This document shows, one piece after another, positions 1 to 29,980 of a stretch of 64,000 bases of DNA (its first letter is position 1; each line of letters opens with the position of its first letter). The position numbers and the translations under genes are program-made. The notes under the pieces are model-generated. The model worked only from the letters and a program-made list of their open reading frames with translations, ran no database searches and was not told the origin of the DNA. The DNA comes from Prochilodus magdalenae (taxonomy: Eukaryota > Chordata > Actinopteri > Characiformes > Prochilodontidae): positions 62,001-126,000 of the forward strand of contig JAMWET010001938.1 of NCBI GenBank assembly GCA_024036415.1, read 5' to 3'.

Positions 1-765
1 TGGAAAGAGAGAGAGAGAGAGAGAGAGGGAGTGAAGAGACACAGCCAACCTCAAAGACACACAATTATCACCCTGAAAATAAACTATGGAGACTACATTT
101 TTCTGCTCCTAAATCTGACGGGTGCTGTTTGAAGCCTTTGGCGTCAATTTAGAGGCATATTGGAGGCATGCCTCGTGCCAGAGTGCAAATTGATTTCTAT
201 TTTGCGAATGCACGTTATTAGGTTTTGAAGTGTGCCCATTTTGCCTTCAAACTCTTCCCAGGCACTCTGAGTCACCGCGTGGAGGGCCCAGATAACAACC
301 GCATGAACAATCTAATAACAATTGCAAATTGACATATTTCCCTCCAAGCTGCCTCGCCTAATACATTCAGCCCGAGATGAATTTGGATCCTTTACAGTAT
401 GCAGCTAGCCAGCTTTGCTTTTGGGCAGGCGGAGGGCATCTGCGCGGCTGTAAATGCGTTCCTCCAGACAAACTTTCAACAACAAAGCCGGCTTCCGTTT
501 TCAACCGCCGGCCAAAACACCTCAGTGGGCTGACCGCAGGAGAGCTCCTGCTCCTAAATTTAGCTTATCCTGCAGAAAGCCTACCTCAGCAAGGGAAGGC
601 GTTATAATTGCGGCCACTAAATCTTTATTAGGGAAATTTCCTGTCATGTGGTGAGAATATTAGGATTAATAAAAATTCACAGGTTCACAAAATTCACACA
701 CATAAGCGAAGGTTTAGATGCCCCTGATCAAATGACATGCTCTGTTGATTTTCTAGGTAAGAATT

Positions 766-1023
766 TGCATGGCCACTTCATTAGGTACACCTACTCCGTC
801 TAGAACTCGTCCATTTTATCAGGACCATTTAACACTGCAGTGATATAATTACAGGTTGTAGTCCGTCTGGTTCTCTGCATCGTTCCTGAGTCTCTCTAAC
901 TTGTTAATCAGTGTTTAAGATATTTGAGCGGTGATGGACTACAATCTGTAGAGCTATATGATCAAATGGACCAAGAGTGTAGATACAAGGTGAACCTAAT
1001 GACTGAAGTGACCAGTGACTGTA
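766..1023. mobile_element. Short Tc1-type inverted-repeat element (MITE)
   Basis: The left end GGCCACTTCATTAGGTACACC is mirrored at the right by GGTGAACCTAATGACTGAAGTGACC (about 989-1013). A second inner inverted pair is tacaggttgtagtcc (852-866) against ggactacaatctgta (about 934-948). The ends match the widespread fish Tc1-type terminus of the CACTGGCCACTT...TTAGGTACACCT kind. It is too short to code, so it is a non-autonomous copy. Confidence 0.7.
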
Positions 1024-1277
1024 TATCATCGCTGTCCAAAGAAAAACATGTATCTCCATTTTTGTTGATTTTACTTTTATGCCTCATTTAATCACATGAG
1101 CTGCTGTTTACACTGTGTGTGAATTTCATAAAAAAAGGACCAACAGAAATGGCCCAAAACTGTTTGGTAAGATGTCTGGTTCCATTGACTTCGATTCAAA
1201 TTAAATGAGGTTTTTGACCTCTCCTGTAAAGTTGCCATTTTGGAGATACCAGTTTGTCTTTGGACAGCGACGATATA
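1022..1277. mobile_element. Inverted-repeat MITE with 40-bp ends
   Basis: Left end TATATCATCGCTGTCCAAAG..., right end ...CTTTGGACAGCGACGATATA; about 40 bases are complementary with few mismatches, including TATCTCCA on both sides. TA sits at each boundary, which fits a TA target duplication. It adjoins the previous element directly, sharing the TA at 1022-1023. No coding capacity; superfamily not certain, Tc1/mariner-like likely. Confidence 0.7.
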
Positions 1278-4200
1278 TTCACAGGGTTGTTCAGCCTGCA
1301 TTTTTGCCAGTTGAATATGATAGTAGATAAGTAATAGTATAACATTCCTAAATATTAGGTATATTGACAGCATTCTAGATACACTGGCTTTATGATACCA
1401 CTGGAGCACACTATGGTCCATGAATGAAGTCAAGACTAGATCAACTGGACCAGCTACTACATGGCTGCTGCTACAAATTCCTAACCTGTGTAACTAGCTC
1501 TGATTGTTCTGGCTATCCCCGTGGTATACCTACTATCGAGCGGTTAGCCGGGCTCAAACATCTCCCTCTGCAGTGCCCACCCCTCTGCGCTTACCCAGAG
1601 AAATGTGAGCAAACTCTCTCACTCCCCACTGTGTGCTCAGGGACTCGCCTCCCTCTCATAGCTGCTGTTCCACAGGAAGACATTTTCTCTGCCTCTAATA
1701 ACTGCCCCCACTCTCGCCCCGGCCTCATTTTCCAATCTGTTCTCCAATACACTGCCACACACCAGGCCCGCCGCCCGAATCAAGGGGCTTTTTATCAAAA
1801 CATAGCTCAGAGAGGGCGAAGACTGTTTGAAAAGAGCTCCACTCTGCCCTTCTGGTTTCTCCCACCTGCCTGTTTTCTTCCATCCTCCGCAGAGTGCAGG
1901 CTGCTCTCCTGACCGCTAGAGGTTGAATAGCTAGGCTCGCCCGCTGCCTAAGATTTCGTCTGATTTCTGAAAGGGAAAATTGGTTTTCTACCGCTGAGAC
2001 TCATGCTTCCCAGCCGATAGGGCTCCTCTAAGCCTCCTCAGGTGCTGGAGGTAGATGGGGCTATCTTTTGCTGAGCCAAGGCACAAACCCGGCTCAGAAC
2101 GTAGCCCCATGCTGCCTCTTTAAACAGAGGTACACACGTTTCTATAGGATGCCACACCATTTCCGAAGCTTTAGGTTTCATCTTGAAAGACTTCAAAGAG
2201 CCGAGCACGAGTGCATGGCTTCCAGGACATGCAAAGTTTGTGTGTAAAAGGAGTTGGCAGCGTCTGCCAGAGATTAACAGCCGTGATTAATTCGGTTAAT
2301 TAAAACGGAGGATTAGATAACGATATGTTGTCTTATGATAAATTTAAAACTCCCTGTGTATATACGCATAGACAGGTTCCTTGCGCTGGTTTTACTGGGA
2401 ATAAGCACAATATTTTCCATAATACCAAATTAGGTATTTTTTGTCCGAACTTTGAGGCCCTCTATAGCAGTGAAACAGGATGCGCTCCGTCGACCAGCCT
2501 TCTCTACTTTTTTCCCTGCACCACCAGCTGCTTACTCATGGACGAGCTCTATTTCAAGTTTTCTTTGAAGGTTTGGCAGGGCATTTGTCACACATGAGAG
2601 CTTCTAACAGGCTTAAGGAAGTGGGAGGTTTTGGCCCCCATTCAGAGTGCAGGGTGGGTAGGGATAGTGCAAGAAGTGATGAGGCGGGTGTCATAGGATG
2701 AAGTCGGCACATTGTGCTGTGTATGGACCAGTTACTACAGGCTTATGGGACTATTCCTCACATCCTGCTGTAGATAACAGAGCAACAGACCTCGAGTTGT
2801 TCTAGCTGTCAGGATGCTGAGCGGAGGAAAAAGGAAGAGGGCTATTCATCGTTCTTGTAGGTACGCTGAGCTGTTTAAGGTCAAATCAAATGCTGCTGTA
2901 TAGCATATATATAGATATGTATCGACATGAGCAATCTGTGTCTCCCTTCGTCCATGACTGGGCACTGGTGGCTTCCGAGTGTAGGGGTGCTGCGATGAAT
3001 GAATCAAAGAAAATGGCAGGTCAAAAAAAGTCAAGCCAGGAGAGCCTGTATTCGGCGAGATCCTTATCTTTGTGTTTCGGCGAGGCGGCGGGCTCGTAGG
3101 GTTCGTATAGGCCTGCTTACAGGACCCATCATCCCCTGCCTCGCAGACACAGGGGCAAAGGAAAATGAGTAGCACGTCAGGTACACGCTGTCTCATATCT
3201 GGGAAACCAGTCATTAGGTTTATCACCGTAATTACCTGAACGCTCTGTCATGTCTCATTTGAACCAAAGCCATTGAAAATGTCTTCCTGAACGTATTGGC
3301 TTTGAACTGTGTTTAGTGCATGTCCAAATTTGACATTATCATTGTGGGTCATCAATGTCTTTTTGATTATAGTCGATCTTGCTTTCCTGAAATGGCACTG
3401 AAATTAACGAAATGATCAAACTAGACGTTAAACTCTCACTAAATATGTTCTCACAGCATTCTAACCAGAATTTAAACTTGTTCTAATTAGTTCTAAACCT
3501 GTCTAACTAAGTCCATCGTAAACCAACATAACGCTCATCTTAAAGCTACTTCTTTAACTTCTAACTTGAAAATCTTGCTAATCTTGTTGACATGTCTTTA
3601 ACCTTGTGACGCTTGAACTTCCAGATATTAACCTCTAACTATCTGTCTCTCTAAATTCTTTGAAGGGAACTTTGATAATGAACGGCTGGCTATAGCCAGG
3701 CAAAGAATTCCATACAGACTCGGTCGGGTAGTTGACGAGTGGCTACTCGACAAAGGTAAAAATAATGGCTTAATTAAACAGTGACTTATTGAGACTCTGT
3801 AAGAGGTGCAGTTTCCAGAATTGGCTTCGCAAATTTGGCTTCTCTAACACAGTGAACAGCGTTGGTTCACAACTTTGAAACCGTAGCTGCCTGCTCAAGA
3901 TGTCCATGGTATTGGCCGTCTCTTCCTGCCATCTGGGCTTTTCTGCTTAGATTCAACAACTCCCCACTGTCCTTCCAAACCCATGAACTGCACCACTTCA
4001 GAGATTAAGGTTTAATATATAACCTAATCCCTGACTAACCCTGAAATAACACCCCGTTACTGCAATAACTGTCTGTAAATAGTTTGCTGCTTTCTATGAT
4101 CTGTTTTTCTCCTCCTTGTCTTCCCCTCTAACACATCAAACGCTGCTAAACATGATTCCCTAAATAGCGCTAACTGTTGGAAAAGGGATAAGCATTCCAG

Positions 4201-6022
4201 TTCCAAATAGTTAAAGGGACGTTCTTTTCACATTAAACTGAGAATAAAGTGGATTTAAAACCGCCCTTGATCTGTCTTTAACCCTTTGAGTGTATTAAAT
4301 GTAGTACAAGCCTTTGTGCTCTGCTAAATTCCCACACCCAAGACATTGGCATGCAGGTGAATTTCAGAAGGAACGCCGCATGTGTTGTTGAAGAAGCCTC
4401 CTTGTCCTTGTTATGCAAAAGCGACAGCAGTTTCAAAGCTTTGCACCGCGCCGCAAACATCTGCGCCGCCTTTGAAATCCGTAAACCAGCTCCCCCCGCT
4501 CGCCGGTCCGTGCAGCATAAAGTTCAGCAGTTCTGACTTTTCCGATTCGTCGCGCCTGTTTCATCTATATGCAAACTCTTCTGATGAGCAAGCATCAAGC
4601 TAAATGTTAAGTGTAGAACAAATACGCTTACACGACAGCAAGCAAAACTGACCTTTCGGTTTCTGCGGATTTCAGTTAATGCGATTTGAAAACAAATGCT
4701 AAGAATTAGCATGGAATCCGGAGAATGCTTAGTTCGCCGTTTCCGCAAGTTAAAGGGTTAAAGACCATACCCAACATCCTAACAGTCGCTAATGAATATG
4801 AGATGAACCAGCCCCAGTCTCCGCACCCATTAGATACATTAGGTAGTGCCTAACTCAGATTTAACTGTGCACTTAAATAGGCAATTAACCTAAACACGCT
4901 ATAACTTCCTAAACTGCTCCATCTCTAATCTGTACTAATCATTCTCAATAACTCAGAGGGTTAAACATGTTCTAACTATCAACCATAAAGCCTCTTGTCA
5001 CTAATCACATGAACTATATGGCTATATGTCATTTTAACTAAACGTATAAGTTTACAGTTGACGTATAAACAATGTCCCTTTAACATGTTACTGTTGTAAC
5101 GTAGCAGACTGCTTCATATCTCAGAACTGTGTGCTGTATGAATGTTATATCTGATGATGCTCTATCTGTATTGGAAAGGACTTTGTGGTCTCCACAGATT
5201 CTGCATTCATGCCCTCAAGCCTCTGTTGAGTTAATTGAGTCTCAAGACTACTCAGGCTACTCACAAACTCACCCAGTGTTGGAGCTGCAGTCTGTTTTTT
5301 TTTTCTAAATATATGAGGATACAGCCACTCATTAGATATCTCCAATTCTGGAGAAAGGTTAAGCCAAGGGAGCCATCACTTACTCACGTCTTAGTCAGAA
5401 TCCCAACCCCTAGTTATATATTGCATCGAGGGATATAAGTAACTGCAGTTGCATAAAATGAACATGACTCACGTTGGACTAGGGCTAATGTTCAGAGGTG
5501 CAGAACTGGAACTAGATATCTCCGTTTATGACGAGCCCTGGTCTTTTTTAACCAAGCTCACTCTTGTCAAACTTAGTGACCACCTTTAAAAACGAGCACC
5601 TACTCATGTTGAAAGACAGTTACAAAGGGATGGCTCTTGCATAACAGCTGCCCACGTCATAATCAGCTCTGTCAGAGTACCTGCTCATCAGGAATGAGTA
5701 GATGTAGAAGTCCAGCAGGAGCCAAGGGCAAGAAACTTTACAGCAACTTAACGGTCCTCTAATCTTTTTAAATGATAGGGTTTTTTTAGGTTTCATTAGA
5801 TATCATTTTTTTAATTTAGATTATGCTTTTGCAGTGGGGATTTAACTCAGTCTGACCAATTATGATCCAATTGAATAGCCGGCCAGTGATTGTGTTATTC
5901 TTAATAAGGCGCAGAATTTTACCGTTTGTGAACTGAGTTGTTTTGAAAGCGCACTTGCTAACATGCTAACTTGTAACAGAGAGCTGAATGTAGAATTCAT
6001 GGGACCAAATTTTTAATTAAGA

Positions 6023-6025
<3 letters not shown>

Positions 6026-6057
<32 letters not shown>
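6026..6057. repeat. (TG)n microsatellite
   Basis: About sixteen TG units followed by a GGTGGATGGG/TGGG-rich run. Confidence 0.95.
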
Positions 6058-6058
<1 letters not shown>

Positions 6059-6713
6059 TGGATGGGTGGGTGGGTGTGTCTGCTCTTGTGGTTTAAGGAT
6101 GAGGAAGAAACCCCTCATGCCCTGGTAACACATTAGCATTGGAGCTAGCAGATGACACTTATCCATGCAGATTAGCAACAACAAGGCCACTGAATAAAAC
6201 ATTTCTGAAAGCTCTTTACATATTCATAAATATTGTTTCCCAATTTTACTGCCTTTATTCGCTTCATTATCCATCACTCAAGCCCCGCTAGGTTAATGAG
6301 GCTCAGATGATGATACGTTCGTGTGTATTCTGTAACGCCGAGAGCTTTTTTCCAGTGGTCTTCTGTCTTAGCCCGTCTAGTGAAGCTACTGCAGCTATTT
6401 TGTAGCTGATCTTTGACTTCATCTTTTAAACATCACTTTGACTCCTGCTCTGAGCGGGTCAGAAGTGAAAAGCCATTAGCATTGTAGATTTCCATCGCTG
6501 GGTCCAAATGTTCAAAGTGTTATCAGCCCATGCGGGTAGACAGTGACACAGAATATGCAGGATGTGCCTTATGGTCCTTACTGATCTGTGACTCCTTGCC
6601 TCTCTGTTTCTGTCTGCTTTGCTGTCATTCTACCTCTTTTACACCTCCGTCTCTCCCTCTCTCTCTGTCTTCTCACACTGCTTTCTTTCCATCCCTGTTC
6701 TAATCCATCACAG

Positions 6714-22698
<15,985 letters not shown>

Positions 22699-24698
22699 AA
22701 GCGGAGTGGGGGAGAGAGGGAGAGAGAGAGAGGGAGGGAGAGAGAGAGAAGGTTCAAAGGAAGCTAGTGGGCTGAGGATTTTCCAGCTAAAATCACCCTC
22801 CTCCTCATCTTCAAACATTTAAGCCTCATGGTCTTTCACTGCATCTTCAGAAAGTTTCTCCATCCCTTCATGACACATGTGAGGTGAAGACGGAGAGAGA
22901 GGAAGGGTGACGTGAGGAGATAAACGAGGTGAAGGCCCCTTACGAAGCTATTTTCCACCTCATTTAATGCCCCTTTTGCATCACAAGTAAATCTTCCGTT
23001 ACATGCTAGATGATGAAATGCTATTCATTCTCTTTGCAATTAAAATTTCTGTTTTCAGAGCACACTCGCTCTTAGCAGCCGCGGCCTCCAGGGCCTGCCA
23101 CTTGGCGATATCTCCAAGTCCCATGTTTTGAATCCGTTCAAAAAGTGAAATCTGATGAATCCTGAAAATTGAATGATATGAAAAATGGAATTGCCCATGA
23201 TAGCATAACTCGTACTGAAGAGTAAATAATAACGGTGTGATGTTTCAGGCAAGCAAGTGTTCTTGTGTAACCACTTGAAAAAAAAATGAGTTTATTAAAC
23301 CTTTAAGTAATTACATGGTTGGTAAGAAAATACAGGCCAACAGTATTGATAGTTGTTTTTATGACCATGTTTACTCATTTAGGTGCTGAACAATTTTAAC
23401 TTCTGGCCATTTTTTGGCCAAATTTAGGAAGATTCTAAGTGACCGCATGTTTGATTTGAGAAAGTATATCTCATATGTGATTCATCTCACATGTTATGCA
23501 TTTTAAATTTGATCGCAGCCAGTGGGTCCCCTACACTCAGGAAGGGATCATGAAGTTTATGGCCACACCTTGAATCGTGGCATGGTGTGGAGTGTAGGAG
23601 CCATCTGAATGTCGACCATTCTCTCCCTCTCACTCTCCATGGTGCTACGATGTTCGTTATCTATTAGGCTAATTATTGGTGTTTCCATGCATGATGTATT
23701 CACATTCGAACCTTTGGATTAGAGAGTTGTTTGATATGAAATCATGAAGCTGATTTCCATCGTACTGGACATCTCTCGCCTCATTCCTGGAGGGATTCGC
23801 AGCGGCAACTCGTCATGGAAGAAAAACGGTCTTGACTAAAGAAACCTAAGAAAAGCTGGAGCTCTTTGCATCAATAAAAGACGCTGTATTTATGTAAATA
23901 GAAGATTCTGTGGACATTGCTGACAGTACATCAGGATACAGGTCCGTGTGTGTGCGTGTGTGCGTGTGAGCGTTTGTCCCTGTTCGTCCTCTGGCTTCGG
24001 AAAGACATACTCTAGACTCTGTGGGAACTTTCAGTGTCCCTATATCCTTCATGGTGTGAAACTGCAGTCCAGCGTCCTCTGAACGAGACTGAAGTAAGTG
24101 CGTGTAAACGGGAGTTTGGAGGGAAGTCGTTTTTGGAGAACTTTGCTGGCATCTTTGCTGAGAGAAAAGGAACGTGTCCAACTCCGCATTAAGATGCTGG
24201 CTCTCCTCCTCCCTCTACCTTGAAGGCAGTGAAAAAAAAAAGAAGCAAAACAGCAAACAAAAAAACTCCTCCTGAAAAAAAGCATTTCTGTATAGAGCGA
24301 CGTGAACTGGAGTCCACGTTTTTATATATGAAGAGGATACAAGGAAAAAAAAAACAGTGCATTGTTCAGAACAGTGGTCAGCAGCTCTCCTCCTGGAGAT
24401 CTGCCAGTCTGCCGAGTTCAGCTCCCAGCCCAGAAACTCCTGGAACTCAGCTGTGCAGGCTGGTGGATCTTCAGGGCGTGAGATGGTGAGAAGCTGCTCT
24501 AGATATTGACGATCTTATTTTGCTGAAATGGAAGTCCTTGTTGTCAGAGACAGGTTTGCTTACTCTCCAAATAAAAAGTGGTCTTCACAACAGTGATTAT
24601 TTCAGCCACATCAAGTGATTTTCCAATGTGAACTCATATGGATTCAAATTTTGCTGTTTTTAAAATTTTCGTTTTCTTTAAATTCCAAAAGGAATAAA
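22699..24698 (+). other. nrxn2: nrxn2 3' UTR (end estimated)
   Basis: Starts after the stop with a GA-rich tract (about 22710-22752). Three AATAAA hexamers, at 23873-23878, 24570-24575 and 24693-24698, are candidate polyadenylation signals. Which one is used cannot be told without transcripts. About 24363-24480 resembles a dispersed repeat, so the mRNA may end at the first signal. Confidence 0.5.
24363..24480 (+). repeat. Possible dispersed repeat
   Basis: cagtggtcagcagctctcctcctggagatctgcc... is similar to a common vertebrate repeat starting CAGTGGTC.CCAACCCTGGTCCTGGAGA. A related eroded copy is at 39062-39180. Assignment is from memory only. Confidence 0.35.
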
Positions 24699-25272
24699 AG
24701 TTTAGCCATAAGTCCAACTTTTTTCAGCTCACTTTTTCTTTAGTATGTTTTTTTTTTTAATCCCTCAGTATGGTTGCCATTTGCATAGGCCAGTCAGAGT
24801 ATATTCCCGTTCTTACTTAATGTTATTGTAAAGTGTTCCTGTGAGACGAATTTAAATATGTGTACATTGACAGAGGAAAAAATACACTTGGTTATATACT
24901 TCTTAAATTTCTCATCTGGTGTGGTCTCTCATTTCGCCGTGAATTCCTCTGTGCAATCCAGGATCCAATTCATGAAAATGAAAACAGCTTCTTACATATT
25001 TTCTGCATTTACAGTCTAATAACTAGTTACTTTTGCAACAAAATCTCATATCTGAATCTGGAACGCCACCAGAGGAGACAGGGGCATTATTAAGGCAGGA
25101 ATTAGCCCATTCATCATCAAACAGTGTAAACAACCACAAATAATTACCTGGGTTTATATAACTTCCTGTTTCATGGCTTGTAATGACTTCCTGCGTTGTC
25201 GTGGCCATTACAGAATAGGCCATCTCAATGTGAGTCTTCTCTACACACCACTGAGCATTGTGCCTTACCATA

Positions 25273-26082
25273 TACTGTGGGGAGAATAAGTGTATTATAC
25301 ACGGCCGATTTTGACAATTTTCCCAGGTCTCTAATTTTTATCATAGGTACACTTCAACTGTGAGAGACAGAATCTAAACAAACCCAGAAAATCTGATTGT
25401 ATGATGTTGAGATTTGCATTAATTAATTTGCAATTTGCAATAAGCAGAATTTAATATTCGGTACAGAAACCTTGGTCTGCAGTACAGAGGTCAGACGCTG
25501 TCGCTGGGCAACATTGAGTTTCAGCTCCCTCCAAAGATTTTGTATGGGATTCAGGTCGAGACACTGGCTAGGCCCCTCCAGGACCTTGACATACGCTTTA
25601 CAGAGCCACCCCTTTGTTGCACTGGCTGTGTGTTTCGGGTCACCGTCATGCTGGACGACCCAGCCATGTCTTCAGTGCTCTTACTAAGGGACGGAAGGAT
25701 GTTGGCCAAAATCTGGCGATACATGACCCCATACATCCTCCCCTCAATACGGTGCAGTCGTCCTGTCCCCTTTATAAAAAAGCAACCCTAAAGTGTGATG
25801 CTTCCACTGCCATGCTTCACGGTTGGGACGGTGTTCTTGGGGTTGTACTCATCCTCCTTCTTCCTCCAAAAACGGCGAGTGGGGTTGATACCAGGCTTTA
25901 TTTTGGTCTCATCTGACCACATGACCATCTCCCATGCCTCCTCTGGAACATCCAGATGGTCATTGGCGAACTGCCTGGACATGTGCTGGCATGACCTGCA
26001 GGATTTTCAACCATGACGGTGTAGTGTGTTACCAATGGTCCTCTTTGAGACTGTGGTCCCAGCTCTCTTCAGGTCATTGACA
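25273..26082 (-). pseudogene. Truncated Tc1-type transposon
   Basis: One terminal repeat is present, CTGTGGGGAGAATAAGTG at about 25275. On the minus strand, broken frames show a Tc1 transposase: HLDVPEEAWEMVMWSDETKI with a WSDETK DDE motif and GRRYVWRK-like RRFWRKKEDEY (25788-25982), then the [13 protein letters not shown] region (25551-25736). Frameshifts and small deletions separate the parts. It stops near 26082, so the N-terminal half and the second terminal repeat are lost. Confidence 0.85.
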
Positions 26083-26985
26083 AAAATATTGAAAAGAAGG
26101 AAAGTCAAGATCTCTAAAGAATTCCGAAACAACCAAGAGAAGTATGGTTCCAGGCAATCAATGATCAGAAACTCACTGATCATTAAACGTTCCTAATTCA
26201 TTGAGTAGGATTCCCGAATTCAGGATTATCTTTCACTTCCCGAATTGCTGCCACCTTCAGCATGTCTCCTAGTTCAGTATGCAAGTTTTCAAACTGTGGA
26301 GTCAAGCACTTCTATTGCATCTCAGTTTCATCATCTGTTTTTATGGCAGAGATGTGGACCAGAAGTAGCCACATAGTGGTGATATAAAACAGAGTCTCTG
26401 AATCCCTCCTTGCTCACACACAGCTCAGATCTGAGGACAAGCCTTTGTTCAGTTGCGTCTATGAACTTGTACGATATGAAAGGAAAGCGACCCCCGTCCC
26501 TCCCACTCTATTGTTGCAGAGGAAAAAATATAATAACACAAACGCAATCCCACAACACAGACTGTGCACACACACAACGGCAGCTGTTTGACCAGGTACG
26601 GTCCCGCAGGTCAGCTTTGATAACAAAGATACTGGATCACAGACCGAAACCTGCGGTGGAATACTGGGTTCGCAATGGCTGCACAATTCACTCTGAAGTT
26701 TCCTGAGATGAATGCGAAACTGAAGCTCCATACCTGGCACAGTTAAACAGTGTCTGGCTGTAGATGAAGATGACCCCAAACGGTCTGTAACTCTAAGAAA
26801 CAGAAAGTGACAGAACAGATTTCTAAATGATGGACCAAGGTAACCGTAAAGACGCTTTCCTATTATCCTCTGAAGGAAAATAAGAAATTAGATTTTTGTT
26901 TTTAATGTACTCCCAGTGCGTGGACCCACTTTACACTCTATTTACACTCACAGAGCGTATTCTCACTTTCACAAAAACTACATGT

Positions 26986-27264
26986 CACGAGGGGACAAGA
27001 TGAGGAGGCAGGATGCAAATGCGAGTCTTTAATGAAGAACAAATTAAACAAACCCCCAAAAAACAAAGACACCAGCAAACTGAGACACGACTGGGAGACA
27101 ACAAAGGGAACAACAGGGAGTATCAATGAACACGGGTCTAACAATAAACACCTGGGAAGGGGCGGGGCTACAAACTAAGGGCAGGTGAGGGGCCTGAGAC
27201 GAGGGCGGAGACAGAAGGAGCAATATCCAAAACAAACAGAAGCGCATGGACGTGACGAGAGAAA
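26986..27264. repeat. Possible short transposon-like repeat
   Basis: Starts ATGTCACGA and ends GACGTGACGAG, a short inverted end pair. The A/G-rich body with gcgagtctttaatgaagaac and ggggcggggc is typical of a dispersed fish repeat. No target duplication seen. Confidence 0.3.
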
Positions 27265-29980
27265 ACGGAGACGAACTGGGGCAAGACAGGACAGGACAAC
27301 ATAACGGTCACTGCTGTGAAAGAAGACACAACTTTTCCACAAGCAGTTGTGGTTTATTAATGAGCTGCTGCCGGACACAGCTACGCTGGACACGAACGGG
27401 TTTTTCTCCCAACAGTTCACAGCAGCCTCACTATACCTTACCCTCTCAGACGGCAGCACTACACTGATTTAGTCATTCCTGAGCTACACAGAACACAGGA
27501 CTGCCCCACCTTCAGAATAAGAGTCCTTATTTTAAAAAGGCAAATCAGTCCTGCAGAACATTCATATATTCACTCCATGGCCAAAAAACAGGAAACGCCC
27601 TGGACAGGCTGCCAGTTCACACCTAGGGGCAATTTGGCATCTGCAGTTCACCTGGCCGCATATCTCCAGACTGTGGAAACAAGCCAGCGCAAACGTTCAG
27701 AACACGCAAACTCTAGCTTAACACCATCTCCGTGGCCTCCTCTCCATAGGTGTGTGCGGGTACAGAGAAAATCAGCATACAGTCCCTGAAGCAGTCTTGT
27801 CTTTACCTCGTTCGGTTAACAGCATAGACAAAACAGCCCTGCATCCGTCCTGGGTGCGGCAGAACGTCTCACCACTGTCAACGTTACGTCCAGAGCTTCT
27901 GGAGGCAACAAGCAACCGTTCACTTTCTCCAACATTGTCATTCCTGGTGGGGGGCTTACTCGTTTGCACGGCACATGAAAAGCCAAGCTGGCCTCGATCT
28001 GCCAGCACACTCTGACCCCAGCGGTCCCCTAAACGACTCTAATGATGCATGTTGGGCTGCTACTGAAAAAGCCTAGGGCCAGAATGCCCTTCCAGTTCAG
28101 AGCTAGCAGACAGAGGCCTGGCCACTGTTTCAACACCATGTTCACTGAGTTGGTGTGCATCAAACTCCATCAGTGTCGAAGGAAATGTGGCAGAAATCTG
28201 ATATGGATGTTCACCCCACCACAATCACTGCTGGTTCTCCGCCTGTGTTCTTCGTTTTTGGCTAAGCCAGCATTCTTCCCCACTCACTTCACCCCCAATA
28301 GACAAGTTGTATGTATCAGCTGGGTGCACATTCAGCACTGCCAGCCTTGTGTCATTGGCTGTCTGACAGCAGGTATGGCCAGTGGGCTACCTCTAGCCAG
28401 ATGCCCTAGCTGGTGCACTTCCAGAATCAGTGGTCTGGTGCCACTGGCTGTGTGGCCAAGGTTATGGCCAGCCCTTGGATCAACTTTGGTCACTCTACAA
28501 CTCCTAAGCAGCCCTGTCTGGAGGACTGGTAACATCTGTGGACAATGCAGCTGCTGAAATCACCATCTCCAACAGCTTCTGTAGGGACTCCTGCAAATCG
28601 TGTGGGCGAGCCAGCTCCATGTGGATGCATAACTCAGATGGAGACAGCGCCATGATCAACTGGACTCAGGCTAACTCGCTCTGCATAGCAGATGGCATGG
28701 AGGCATAAGCCAGTCTACTTAAAGCTCCCCTGCCTGTCTTCGGCAGCGACGCAGTTCTGAAGGAGCTTGTTTCAGTTACGCTGCCCAAATTAAGGAGAGG
28801 CCCCACTAATGAGCTGTAAACTGACCTCTCGCTATGGTCTAGCATTATCAGGCAAACTAATGAATCATCAGTCAAGCAAATCATCAGCTGCAGGGCCTTC
28901 TGTTTATCAGTCCACTCACGCTATCAGTTCAAACTGAGCATTTACAGCCTTACAATCTGCTTTTCTGGAGTATTTAAGAGTCTTAATGCTGACTGCTAAA
29001 AGCCATCTCTGTGCCCTGCCAGTTAGTCTCAATCTCTTATCTGGACAGCTCATCCAGGCCTGTCCCTCATCAGATCAGCCCCTCTCCAGCTCTCCTCTTG
29101 CACTCATGAATGGCCTGACTATGTCTTTGTGGCAGTGGTGATCTAGAAGCTGCACAGTTGCTGGTCTCTTCAATAGCAACTTGCACAAAGTGGGAGATCG
29201 AAGACTTGGAGAACCACCTTTCACAATCGCCGCGTCATCACACCCAGCTCCAAACAGAAGCATTACTGAACCTCTACCTTCAGCGTTCAACAGAGTGGCA
29301 GTAGAGGGTCAGCGTTTTCCTTTAACCTCAACACAGCCATCAGGATAGCAGCCTCAACACTGACATAAAGTCACGGGAGAGCAGTATGTAAATTAATCAT
29401 AGTGGCTTTACCCCAGGGCATGGCTTGGGAATGCCCACACCTGTTTTAGTCATCTTGTGAGGGAGCCTAAACGCTGGCCAGCATACTAACAGCAAGGCAA
29501 CGAGAATGGTCAGATTTTGATCGAGGCATACTGGATCACTCCATTTCCGACATTGTGCAGGCATTTACCATTCCTTATAATAATGATACTGGAGCTATCA
29601 GATAATGAAATGGTAACAAAGAGAAAAACTCAAGGTCGGCATTGAAAACTGAGAAATTCATTCGTAATTCATCCACTTCTGTAAGACCTCAGTGTGTTTA
29701 ATCTGCAAAAAGAAACTCTCCATAACCAAAAAGTCAAATACTGAGAGACATTCGACACAGCACCTTCCATCTCTACAGGAATAATGTCCTGCAGGTCCTG
29801 CCAGAGACACAAGAACAGCACCCATAGCTGAGCTGAAGCTTAAGGCGAGCAGGAAACCTGTGTTTTGGTTTACACGGTAAGGAAGGACATACAGCTTCCA
29901 TAGGCTTCTGCTTCAGCCTCGCTTCCCACGCGCTCCACACACACTAACAGAGCACACTGTGTGTTCAGCTCAGCTGACCG

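Larger units (their letters stand above)
1..6713 (+). other. nrxn2: nrxn2 intron, upstream of first visible exon
   Basis: No neurexin exon was found here. It begins with a (GA)n run (about 5-29), carries two adjoining inverted-repeat elements (766-1277) and a (TG)n run (6026-6057). Short open frames such as 1424-1912 show no family I recognise and no coding-style splice context. Stretches such as 2260-2320, low in repeats and rich in TAATTA, could be regulatory, but this is untested. Confidence 0.6.

Noticed and set aside
1424..1912. 162-codon open frame, C/P/L-rich
   Set aside because: No family likeness, no splice or conservation cue, and it lies in a neurexin intron.
28042..28557. 171-codon open frame in the spacer before pcnx3
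   Set aside because: No recognisable domain; adjoining frames on both strands are equally open. Could be part of an unknown repeat.
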